A stretch of DNA of 64,000 nucleotides, from contig CH003212.1 in assembly GCA_000149265.1 (NCBI GenBank), forward strand, positions 138,783-202,782, written 5' to 3'. The notes below the pieces were generated by a model. That model was not told the DNA's origin and made no database searches. It saw nothing but the letters and a program-made list of their open reading frames with translations. The translations under genes and the position numbers were made by a program. Shown here one piece after another: positions 41,127 to 54,339 of this stretch. Origin of the DNA: Ciona savignyi. Lineage: Eukaryota > Chordata > Ascidiacea > Phlebobranchia > Cionidae. The first letter of the stretch is position 1. Each line of letters begins with the position of its first letter.

Positions 41127-44100
41127 CTATTCTGCCCAGAAAAATGAGCTGGGCAGTATTCTAGAAAAAATACGGTATAACAGTTTCGAATATAATGATA
41201 TTCCTTGCATCGGTTGAACTGACCTGCTGCGCGTTTTGTTTCTGGCCACCGTGTTTATTGTATTTGTTTCACCAGAAAACCATAGGCTAAAACGCAGATA
41301 ATATCGGTATGGGGACACCACCGCATGTGCAATGACGTCACTTTCTATGACCGCATAGCAAGAAGCAGCTACTCCGTCAACTAGAATAGTTCCACTCTGT
41401 GTTAAAGGAGCGTATGCGCCGCTTGCGCTTTCAATTGTTCGTATCTTTAAAACACGTGCAGGTCGCACGGTGACGCTAGAGGACAAGGTAAGTTGTTCGG
41501 TATCGTGGAGTGCGTAAATGTAATCGCCCTCACGAACTTTTCCTGCAAAAGCTGCAGTTGGACTTGAATATTCCATCCATGTGGATAGGAAAGTGTCATA
41601 TGAATCTTGCCCCAGGCGCTTAGTTGTGTAAATTAAATGGTTCTTTGTTAACACAAGCGAGCGACCATTTTCTGTCGTAATTTCCACCATTTCTCGCTGT
41701 GCTTGATGCCCCAAAACTATGTCGCTTTGTGCGTGCATAAACTGCAGGAATGTGTCTATAACTACTTGGCCTGATTGACCAACAGCAAGCACTTGATCAC
41801 CAGGTTGTAGGGAAGATATCGTAACCGGTCCAGTGCGCGGGATGTACACGGTTGATTCGCCTGGAAAACATCCTCCGTACTTTGCTTCGTCCGATTCGTC
41901 TGAAATTTTATTTGGGTTTAAAAATAGAAATTCTTCTTAAGAAAGTAAAAGCTCTGATAGCCAAGAACGACTAGGTAAGTATTTTTTTTGCGTGATGAAT
42001 TCACCCGCAGGACCGAATCCTAAGTTACTTGTCGTTTATTTACGATTCCGCCGCCACACACTTTTCTATGGTGGTGCATTCGTGCACGTCGTTTTAGGTT
42101 TGGAACTCACTTAAGCACTAGGGTGAGAATTTAGCAATTTGTTACGAGTTTTTAAGGGGCGCGGTTTGGGCTGTGAATCCAAGCCAGCGGTATTCAAAAA
42201 GAAAATAGACACACGATCATGTCGACGTATATACACTGGCTAATCACATCATTTAGGGTCGAATATGCGACCATTTCCTGGCGACTATCGTCGATACCGA
42301 TTGGCCGTTTCAAAACAAAAAGTAGGTCGTTGCTAATGTGTTCCGACGATTATTTCCCATGTTTTGTTAGAGATGCTTTGTGTGTGATTGGATCAGTATG
42401 GAAATAAGATAAACAGGTAACTTTTCTACGAAAGGTGGCTCGAATTCAAACGGACCGGGTTGACAAAGACATGGTGGCGCCGCATGTCACAAGTAAAGTC
42501 ATAATAAAAAAATATTTCGGGAAAATTACCGTGTACTGATTTGAGGTGTTTGTTTTTAAAGACTTATGAAAATGCAGGTTAAGCTAAAAGACTTTTAAGA
42601 CTCGTTCCGTTTTACCCTACCATAATAGAGGCTTAGAAGCATTTTTATAGCGCCGCTGATTTTAAGCCCAGAATCCAGCGTTTCGATTGCATGGTGCCGC
42701 ACTAATCAAAGAGTAGTGGGATGAAGGTATAAAATTGCAGTGTGGGGTAACTTTGAACACTTCATTACATGACTCGAGGTGCGATATTTGACCAGAGTTG
42801 CTTTGGCGGGGCATCACATCGGCTTTCGAAACAACCACTTCCAATCGGCGAGTAGTTTCCGTTAAAGATTAGATCAAAGCACGCATGACAAGAGTATTAC
42901 ATGGTCTATACGGTTTGTTGTGACTGGCACAATCGGTCACTCCCCTTCGTCTTATATTGCAGACTTAATACGCGTCAAATTGCAGCTTGGCGTTGCCACG
43001 AAAATCTTATGGCAGAGGATTTAAAACAAAGCCTTTCTTTACAGATCAAGCAGCTGTCATATTATATACGTATAGTTCGTTCGTTTGGCCTCACAGCCTG
43101 ACGGTTGATTTTTCTTTAGTTTAACGACCATAAAACCATTGTGTGAATTCAATTATGTTTGTGTTTGGAGAAGCGTGCCTAATAACGACGTTATTTACAT
43201 GGGCAATGGCAGACTTTTGACTGTTTTGACAAGCTTTACCAACGCTTTAAGTGCCTGCCAAATTTATGATCCACTATTTACAAAGATAACAGTCTCAATC
43301 GACGAGGCATTTCGATTTAGTTAACGCTTAATAGTTCACAAGTGCTAATTTTTCGGCGAAGGTGTGTCTTCTGACATAGTGACAGTTTATAATTCAGGCT
43401 AATATCAAACAACCCATAAACGATATCTAAAATGGACACTCCATTCTTAAGCCATTTGCATGCTTAACTATTTTGCACCATATAACACATATTCCAAAAG
43501 TAACAACTTATCTGAAAGAAAAAAGTTCGATATATTACTGCAAAAAACACAAAGCAATAATGAACATAAATACTTATGAATACCTCACAAAACATTCTAG
43601 AATATCAGGCAGCGGTTTTTAGACGTAAAAAGAGCCATAAATTGATTGTAATACCGAAATATCAAAGAAAAATGTAATGAAAACAGGCTCCGCCGCGACT
43701 GCATTCCAGATCTGCACTTCTAGACAGAAATTGGCCACAAAGGAAACAATAACAAATATTTTCAATGTTAAAGAAACAAGCACAGAGAGTGTCACAAAAG
43801 AAAGCTCGAGCATGTTCATTAAACACCTCAAACTCTGCACTCCGATGAGAGATTTTCTTTTCAGCCTAAACCTATGACGCTATAAATACAGCGTGAAGCG
43901 TCAAAACAAATACATATATGTTTTGGGAACACAATTCTTCAGGTTGTCGGAACAAAATCTATGCAAAAACACCCACGTAATGCTAAATTGTATCATCGCA
44001 AGTGACTTCTCTAATTTTAGCTACTTTTAAGAATGTCTTTAAAGATGAAAATTGTCATTAGGTGGTATTATTGTTACGACTTGTGCAATACATCGACATT

Positions 44101-47100
44101 GGTATTTCTATTTTCTTTAAGGCGCTGGAAAATCATTTAACTGCGAATCTTTCAGTTTGGATGGAAAGCGGATTGTAAAACTTCTCGCTCTTTTATCAAC
44201 TAAAGGCACGCTGACTTCAGTCAAAACAGGCATTAAAATTGAGAGTTAATTTACGGCGAAAAGTATTTGGTTAATATTAAAAAAAACGGAAAAATATTAG
44301 AATTAACCAAATATATAGTTAACTTCATATTTCGGTTACTATTTGATATTTGACCAAACTACCGATTTCACTCACCGGATTTGACGGAGCAGTGTACGAT
44401 GTTATCGTTGTAGTATACCCAGTCGAAGCCAGCTTCAACTGCGAGTCGTGCAAGCATAGGGTATTTTCTTCGGTCCTGGTCGTTAGTCGTAATGTCAACG
44501 GCTCTGCCTGCAGAATTAAATGAGTCTTGGGTAGAGTCATTTATGGAAAATCAATTCCAATTAAATATAATGATCAAATGGTAATTCTTGACTCTGCTTT
44601 TTTGCACATATAACAATTTTTTGCTTTATTCTTGACACGTTTTTCGAACGCATACAATGACTGAGCAAATTACAAAGCGTCACAAATAAAGATGTAGCGA
44701 TAATACAATTATTTAGAACATTGTTTTAGCCATATTATGTTAAGCGGATTTAAACATTCTTTAATCTTTATATACCTGTGCGACAACTGCTACATATTGA
44801 AATTATGTTTATACCTTCATAATGTAAAGGGTCGTCAAGTCTGTCATTTCCTTCGTCCCATGCTTCCAGTACTTTCAGTTTCACCCTCACCCATTGATTA
44901 GCAACTCGAATGGCCAGGTTGTCCAATCTTTCTTTGCATCTCTGTAAAATAATTTGAACTATGCAGTGTATTTTTCAATTTATTTTACATGGCTTTATAA
45001 GAAGGGTTGGCCCCCATTAAGTACCCCCAAAATACAAATTCAAATTAATTTCTAATACTCTGAAGGCCATATTAGTTAAATACAGGTATCACATAGATGA
45101 ATACCCATGTCGAACCCAGTACTTTGTTGACACCTCTTACATGTCGGTTTAAACGAGATGCGCTTCATTTGTGTCACTTTTGGGTGACTTAGGAACAAGA
45201 AAACAATCGGACTTTGGTACGACCTGGTTATACCGTGTATTAAATTCAAAAACTCACGATTAAAATATCCTTTGTTATTTTGAACGTGCTACCTCAAATT
45301 TATATTATAATCAATATTTTATTAAAGTATAACAGGAGTTGATTTCGCTAATGGATAAGAATGGCTTTATGCAAAGCTTCAACTGCAATCGGGTCCCGGC
45401 GTTCAAAAGACTTTGACCATCAAATCCCATTTTATGCTTCTGACATAACTTCCTGTATCTAGTTTCCAGAAGTAAGTGGGTCACAGAGTATTTACTTTAG
45501 GCAGAGGATTATCGGAAACAGTTAGTATGGTTTGAAAGGCCTCGCCACGCCAAATTCCGAGTCAAATGTGCCAACATAACGGCCCAGAAAAGATTTAATC
45601 CGCATTGGGGCTACAAGCAATTACTGAATAACTTTGGCGTGACGCCAGTCGCACCCAGTGATTGTGTGGACACTGTCATAAGTCGTGTCGTGCCGGACTA
45701 CTTTTAACGTATTCAGGGTCGCTGGGATATCAACTACTTGGAAGTAAAGCCATTGTAGCATTGCGACCCGTGCCAACAAAGCATAATGTCTGTTTTGGTT
45801 TATAATTGACGTCGCGGGTAAAGTGCTGCTCAGATTAGGGTAAGGCTCTTTATAACAACAAAAACACGTCGGTTTGTTTTTAACCGTTATGATCGTCACA
45901 TATAGGCATTTTTCGGTGGCAGTGGGTGTGGATATGTTAGCGATCATAACGTCAGTTAAAAGTGATGCTCAATTACAAGTACTTCAGTTGTCCTTCAAGC
46001 ATCTAGTCAGTTAAAACCTTTTAGCGCAGCAGCCAATGTAAACATTCTACACTTTCAGCAACCCCATCATATTTTAACCTTTTCAATTAAGCTTAAATGC
46101 ATTGGGTCGAACGAATTTGAATGCGTGAGAATTTATCTTTACAGTGGGGCCAAACTTTACAGTAGGGTGGAGTACGCCTGATCGGCGAATGTCAGGACGG
46201 ATGGCCGCATTTTTGATGGACGATGTCGGCAACGCGAGCCTGTATTTCCGGCATCAAATGGTAATTAATCCAGTCACACGCCGTCACTTTGTGATATTAC
46301 TACGGTAACCCAAAACAAGTACAAATTACCTTTATATTTGTTTTTGCGTTTTTATACAATATGTATGCTTACATTAAGCAAACATTTCGTGAATATTCAT
46401 ATGAGCGGATATGGCCAAATGGTTGGTATAACATATTCAGCATTTACGACAAAACAAAACTGATAACGGACCAATAATCCATCATTTGAAAGCACTCCCC
46501 ACTAAAATAAGGGAAAAATAATCGATTATGGATTGAGTGTGACTCGGGTTAAACAATAAATCGACCTGCAGCAACCCATCTTCTCTTTACGGATTAAATA
46601 ACATTTCGCGTCGGATCTCTGGTAACTGAGGCAAAACAAGTAGAACATATTACTACGGAAGGTTGCGCCTTCAGTTTAAAGTCAGGGCACGTTCTCACAA
46701 AATTCCTGTCTCATGTTCGAGCAAACATAAGCTGTTGCTGAAACCCTAGACGCCTTGTCCCATGCCCGTGTCGTATTAGCGGTTTCGCAATTAAACCAGC
46801 TGCAATATTCCAAGACAAATAAGTATACTTTAATTAGCTTACGAGGGATGTCTTAATTGTATGAAAATTTAAAATATAGCGACTTTGTTTTAATTAGAGG
46901 ACAGTTGCCTGATGACCACCGTCGGTGCACAAGAGAAAAGTCCTCAAAATGGCGAAACCGGAGTGGAGAGAGAAAATCCATAACAAATTGCTCTAAACTT
47001 TTTAATGCTTACAGACCATTAATTTAAAAAATATTTTGCAGACCAGCATTCTAAAATGTTAATATATCACGAGATATAAGGAGCGATGTCGTGTTGCTTT

Positions 47101-49206
47101 AATGATTTTGTACACATGTTTTGATTAGAATTTAATTTTCGTGAGTAAATATTGAAATCTCGTATATGGTTGAAGTATATAGTTTTTTAATTAAAGTATA
47201 TTATAAATACACATGTCATTTCTACAAACCAGCACGAAATTCAACGCGATTCAGTGTTGGTGCGAAGACCAGTGCGTCCGAAAACAATGTTTTAAACGAT
47301 TTATGAAAAAAAAATATTTGTGCAAAAAGTAAAATTAAACAATTAAAATAACTGTTTTCTCGGTTTATCCCGAGTTGTTTCGCACATTGTAATATGTATA
47401 GATGCAATTTATTCAAATAAACTGCCAAAAGTGGGATGGGCATGACCCGGTTTCATTGCCACTTCCACTTGTTTATTTTGCACAAACCACCAGTTATTTG
47501 TGCTGGTGGCTGGAATTTCGAGTGAATCGGATATAGGTCCATGTGGCGGCGCTACAAAGTAAAGAACCTCGTGACTGCGTTTTTAACTTTTCCTTTATTA
47601 TCGCCATGGTCAGTTCCAACTGCAAAATCGGTAAATCAGTTTAAAAATGGGGTTCTGCTATAATTGCGGCGCCACTCTTTCAACTGCAGCGCCATATGTG
47701 CTATGAAATTAGCTGTGTGTTAAGCAGCTTATTCAAGCACCGATAAAATCGATTTTCGATTTGTTCATGTATTATTTATTCCACAGTTTTACAAGTTTTT
47801 GACTTTTGCCCCTGTCAAACATGATCAACTAGTCCCTGAGAGTATAAGTCCAAGGAACATATTTCACTCTTTATGCCAACAAATTTTCACGACGGATATT
47901 CCGAATAAATATACGCGTATAACGCATCTGGGCCAAGTTTTATGCTCATGTCTGTTGGGGAGTTTCTTTGCCGCCGGATACGTTATGCAATCTTTTAGCA
48001 ATACTATCAATATAATGTTATATATAAGTGTCCTGGTAATTGCCATTTCAGAAACAATATAACTTAAATGCCGCGAGCCGTGTCAACATGAGGCGTCATG
48101 AAACACGCCGATACTTCCTTAAAGATGAGGTAATGGCCAAAAACAGCGAATGAGAGAATAGAACTTAAATCAGTTTCAATGAACAACCATTCTTGGCTGG
48201 GCGCGTTTTCAAATCAAAAGGTTCCCACGCGCCGGAGTTTCTAATATATCTGATAACAATGCCGCTAGGTACCCGAAAAACAAGCCACAAGACCACAGCA
48301 GGATTTGCTGGCTTACTTGCATGTGACTAATTGTGCAGGTCAAAGCCGTTAGATTAGACATGAGAATTTTACGGAGTGTGGCTGTCGGTCAACCGACGCA
48401 AATGAATCACTGTCAATCCGTTAACAGCAATTACGCATACGTCTGACAAACGATGAAATGGCGGGGTCACTCGTGAGACGTTGGTTTTAGGGTACGAGGG
48501 TTAGTACAATACTTTGAAGTGGTAGGACTTAAAATTAAAAATTTTCCACGGCACTTGATTATGTAGCAATAGGCGGTATCCGGCGAGAGCATTTTCGCTT
48601 TAATTGGACGCGCCGAACCGCTTGTCAATGGACTCTGTCATTTTCGACGCTTCCGTATTATACTGGGAATTGTCTGCTAACTCGACTAATATATATTTAA
48701 TGGAACACTCTATTAATAGCAAAATTATTGTCCAACAACAAATTGTACAAAATAAAACATATTCACAGCTTCATTCAATAACCATGAATAGGTTTTATCA
48801 GTGTACAACAAAGTGCCTTCAAATGTGAACACGTGTTACACGTACCCGCGTCATAGAAGCGATCCTCGTTGCTTTCCTCTTCGTCTCGGAATTCGATATC
48901 GGTGTTCCAATTGGGAACCAACTCGTGGTGAAACCTCGGACTTGTTCGTGTTATTCTCCCAGTAGATGGTCCACTTGCTCCAATCGTCTGCTCCGACATC
49001 TTCGGCACATACTCGCCCTTTAGAAAAGGCACAAGTTCCCGGCCTGGCTTCCGTGGTGCGCCATTGCCTTGTCCCGGGTGGCACGCATCGCACATCATCA
49101 CCCCGCCTACATTTGGCCGCCGCCGTAACAACCTTGTGTCTATTGCAATACTGGTCAGTAACGGCCCAACGATAAGCGACCATATTAGAAAAGTAGCTAC
49201 ACAAAT
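41127..49206 (-). CDS. hh: Hedgehog family morphogen (signal plus Hint domains)
   Basis: Hedgehog is a secreted morphogen; its C-terminal Hint domain cleaves the precursor and attaches cholesterol to the N-terminal signal. Exons in coding order: about 49206-48846, 44941-44815, 44507-44376, 41899-41127. Exon 1 carries a hydrophobic signal-like stretch ([18 protein letters not shown]), then [28 protein letters not shown] and [16 protein letters not shown]. Exon 2 has [17 protein letters not shown] and exon 3 [16 protein letters not shown] and EAGFDWVYY, with zinc-site His and Asp (LHYEG, VDIT, HCSV). Exon 4 has the autoprocessing site GGCFPGEST and Hint motifs [10 protein letters not shown] and [16 protein letters not shown]. 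Hint length is about 250 aa. Exons 2-4 join in phase (1, then 1). Two points are unresolved: no in-frame ATG precedes the hydrophobic stretch, so the start is probably in an upstream exon; and the best-looking donor of exon 1 does not match the phase of exon 2. Confidence 0.93.
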
Positions 49207-52200
49207 CTGAATCGAATGTCGGGGGAGATTGACGGGGTTGTGCGATATTCGGCGAACCTCCGTTTTTTGCGTTTCGGGAAATAAAGTCGCTGCAGAGGAT
49301 GACGCTGAACGTTAAAGGTGCATATCATTATGCAACGTAGTTTTTCACTCTGACTACATGGACAGGCTTGACTATCTTCTTCGCAGTCCAGATGTTGCGA
49401 GTCATTGCTGTTCGGAGAAAGGCGATTATGAACTTGATCTGCGTCCTCCGACATTCTTCTATTATTATCTAGACTTCGACATTGATAAATAACAGTTAAA
49501 TATCTACTGATGTAAAAAGGAAACAGTTGTGATTTATAAGCAAAAACACTTTACTTTGGCAAGTACCATAAAATGACTTTTGTAAGTAACATAATTTTTT
49601 TAAAAGGTAAAAAATGAGGCCCAAAATTCGCTTAGATTTAAAGTGTTGTTCACTGGTTCTGCAACATATTTAATACAAAGAGTAGCGGACACCAACTCTG
49701 GTACATGTCTCGCAGAACCTCGTTTAAAATATATCGATCACCTAATCCCTTTCCTCATTTAAGTGACTGACAAGTTTGATGTACGTTGGCACACCTCGTG
49801 CCAAAACGCTAACGTTGGCAAACACGGCGACTTGTACCAGCAGTTGCGTTTTGCGACTGATCCTTCCAGCGTCGTGTAAACAGACTGACGTTTCTTACGT
49901 TCTGCTTTCGACATCGCGCTATTATTGGCTTAAACAGTCGTGTTTGTCGAACCTACTTACCCTCAAAGAAAATCGTCTTAGATCAGCATAAGCTTATTAC
50001 GATGAAGTCGGTGATACACCAATCGTTCGATTGCCTGGCTCTTAACTGGACTCCCCCTAATAGAGCCTATTCCAAATGCATTCCTAAGTCACCTTTTTCT
50101 TTTACTGTGGCAGAGACCTGAGAGCGACCTTTGAATGTCTTCACACCTTGTGATTTTCTCATAACTTCAGCATTAAAACTAACTCAAATACTACATAAGA
50201 AACCCACACTTTAATAACAAAACCGTTTACATTTACTCCAACTGAGATATGTATTAGTTTAACCTTTGATGCTTCGTTTTAAGTGTTTAACTTTACAGAC
50301 AAAGGCAAATATTACGGTTCCACGTATTTTTATATAAAACGCTTTCGGTTTACAACGCCTTTCAAGATACCGTATGCTTGCTCTGCAGGGCGAACCAGAT
50401 CTCTGAACTTTTATCCAGGCTTTAATTTCTGAAAGAACAAAGCAAATTCCACACGTTAGTTAACATAGTTATTGGCGAATATACTTTACACAGGCGACTC
50501 GCACGCCAAAGCCATTTACATAATATGCGTCACACGATCTTACAGGCCTCTCTGCATACCTTACTTCGGTTTAGCAATAAGCAATTAATATTTTCAATTA
50601 CAAACAGAAATGCTGCTGTTCAAACTTATAACGAGGAAATACTGCCGCTGATCTGGCACCATCTACACCGTGTGGTGGTTTTTTGGCAAAATATGTAAAT
50701 AATGTCGGGCTCCCTGTTGACTGAATTTTGTGTTGGTTCACTATTATTGCCATTAATATAAAGTTTACGGCGTTATTATCTTCGCATTGCAATGATGATG
50801 GTGCGTCCACGCAATATTAAACCAGACTCCTTCCTGTGTTTTCACCAAAAATAAATGACATTAAGGATTAATTCTTAAAAATAATTTGCTACACTGCGGC
50901 CTAACTGCAGTGAGCTCAAGAGTCGCTGTTGAGTGCTTCCACTACATATCCCGGCGATTCCCAATTATTTCCGCCGCGAGAAGAAACAAATAACAGAGAT
51001 TGATTGGGACTGGCCATAATTTCGCTCAGTCTCGCGACTATTTCTCTCGCTTATGAAAAACTGAACCTTTCCTTAACATAAGAGAAATATTTGACTGACT
51101 AGCGTTGCCTACCGGTTTAATGCTCTCATACAGCAATCAAATCGAACATTATTAGATACAAATGATTGACTTATATAAAATGGCTACGTTATGTCGGCAT
51201 GCGCAACTATGTTTACTTACACATTTGATCGTCAACTGATTTGGGGATACAAGCAGTAATCGCACGATCGAAAACGCTGGTTGCACGTTTCTGGGAAAAG
51301 CAGTGTGGGTGAAAACGGACAGCCGTGAGAGGTGAAAGCTGAACGATCCTAGTACGAGTGTCTTGTTCTGTCACGGTCACTTGCAATTGACAGGGAGAAG
51401 TCAACTCGACTGTCTTCCAATCCTGTACCTTAACTGTGCGAGCAAAGGCCATGTGTGGCATGAAAGTCTAATCCGCAAGGCTTTAAAAACTTGCTTTCTT
51501 CCCCGGCTCGATATCAAACGTGGTGACGAATCGTTGTGGATACCCGACAGTATGTCACATACCGGCAGGTAAAGGGACTAAAGACGCAGCTGATCTCATA
51601 AGATCAGTTGAGGTAGCTTGCATCAAGCCACTTACAGCTGTACACGATCAAAATAGGTTTGCGAGTCAGCCACATTTATTTAACGCGCCTTTAACCCACA
51701 GGTATCCGATCCAAATTCACCTGTTCTACATTCTAACACGTGAATTCATGTTTACTCATAAATAGACTAAATAAACAATGTAGGCAGCATAAACCAAGAT
51801 ATTCATTGGCTCCCTTGTTACTATCACCGCGATTTGCTTTTTGATCCTGCGCAGCTGCATTAACACTGAAAAGGTGTACTTCTGAGAAGCAGTGCGTGTA
51901 GTAAGAATAAGTCATTCATGCCACCCAATCAGCGGTTTGTTAACGCGATATTTCTCGCATCACGTCGGTACCGGTTAATGAGTTGCGGTCGGCGGGGACC
52001 TTGCGAACGCTTTAATAAAGCCGGTGCTCGTTTCGGACGTCGAGGCGCTCAGCTGTGACATTGATTCCGCGAGGTGACACCGATAACTGGGTTCGGGCAC
52101 GTTTGAAGACTGCTCAACGCTTGTTTGTCGGTAAACATCAGACCAAACAAATCATCGGTGTTGAAGTCGCGTGCTGGGAATCGAAAACGACTGGGAACAC

Positions 52201-54339
52201 GAGTTATACGAGCAAGGATTCAGAATACGATATGTTTAGCACTTCCGAAAAGTATAAACTGAGGTATATATGATATTACGTATCAAATTGCATTAAACAT
52301 AATTATTTAGACTATAGTTCTAAAAATAATCAGAAACACATGTTTTATAATAATGGGTTAGCCTATATGCAGTATATATATATATGTTTATAAATATTAG
52401 TTATGTGTTGGTGTATGTACTACAACTACAGCGTCTATTTTTCATTTTCCGGGTAACATTCACGGTGACAATTTCGATCCAATTTATATATATGTGTGGG
52501 TTTTTTTACTTTAAAACGCAATTACTGTAGATGTAGCAAAATGCCAATTTATAAGGTTACATGGAGCAGTCGCACTGTGATTTCGCGACATCAACCATAG
52601 GAAACAGTCTAAAGTGAAATGGACGTAAACTTTAAAACAAAACCTTGACCCGAACCCTTTTCCTGTGACCTCCACTAAAATGGCAAATTCCGGTACGTTC
52701 GTTGGATGTCGCTAAATAGCACTGCAATCAGCTTTGATTGCCATGGAGCATGGGAAAACGGCTCGATACTTTAAATAGTCGGTCCGTTGAATTTCGATAG
52801 AAGGCAAAAGATGTACGAAAGCATCGCTAGTTGATTGTATAATAGCCTGTGAGTCGCGAACAAGGGTGTAACTATGACAGGGCATATGGGCGTCGGTTAA
52901 AAATCACTTTCCTCGTCGCAGAAAGAACGTTAATGGGTACGGTTCCGCATCAATCCGCGCCACTGCAAATGCCCTTTTAGCCACCGAAATTTCAAGTGCG
53001 AAGCGACGCTTAATTTTACCACATTTTCATACGATTTTTCAAGAGTGAGGCTATTGAGAAAATCATTCCATTTATGTCATGGAGCGCGGTACTGCCACCA
53101 AGGGACAATGCTGCAAAATGCCACAAGAAATACCCAGACAACATAAGTGACTATGTTATGTTCGTTTATTTAGGTGCCCACTAAGAAGTTTACACGTCAC
53201 TGAGTAGGGAATCAATTCTTTTCTTCCTACACCCGATGACAAGCACACTCGACTGATATTGGAAGTTATCAGAATGATTAAATAAACATTGATATGACGT
53301 AAAATGGTAATAGACTAAAACTTTTGCTCCTTTGCGTTTGGACAATAGCCTACGATGTCTGGAATACCAGCACACACAAATAAGGGTATATACTGTGCTT
53401 AAAGTGCCTTTAAATGTTCAGTACCTTAGCCGGAAAATTCCCACGCTTAAAAGCCGAACATATCCGCACGATTTGTGCGTCATACTGAGTAATAAACGTA
53501 AACAAAATATTGGGTGGTGATGTTGAAATGCGTGTAAATTTGGAATCCCTTCTATACAGGATGATTTCCCATGAACCAGGTAATGCCGTTTCGTGACGCG
53601 ACAGACTTAATAGTGGGAAACACTATTGATTAGTGCGGAAAACGACAGTGGAAACGTTGTGTCATGGGCAAGCTACACATCGATCGGATCCTGGAAATCT
53701 TCAGAATACCGCATGCCCATACTCCGATGGTCTGATCTAGTTAGAGTGCGGGGTATCAGTTTTCTCCAAAAATATAAAGCTATTTTTTTGTTGACGTTAA
53801 GTGGTTATTTCTTTACTTAGGTGGTTTTCACAGACCCAAACATGAAAGTTAGTGACCAGGTGACGTATACACAATATATGCCACAATGTCACAACACTGA
53901 GATCTCAAATTTATCAAAAACCCGAGAACGATAATATTTAAAGCTATTACCAAGATTTGTTTTACTGTCCAAAATGAGGCTATCAACCAAATATTCTCTC
54001 TAATGTACTTACTTCACAGAAACCACTGCCACTCAAATTCTAACACCGGAAACCTTGCACATATTTACGACTTAAAACTAGAGAGTGTCAACCACGTGTT
54101 TAACCACCACTATTTGTAAAACACATGTCGTATGCCATATATTCATGCTACAGGGTTCCTAACCACAATTTGTATTTATACACTGAGTATGTACTTTGTT
54201 TCTGCAAGCATAAACGCATGGGTCCCATAGTTATCAGACCAAACTTCTTTTCCATGTTTAGTTGAGAAAAGAATAAACGTCTTAAATATACGAACATTTA
54301 ACCACAACTGTTTTAAATTACGCGTTTTTTCAAGCGTGG

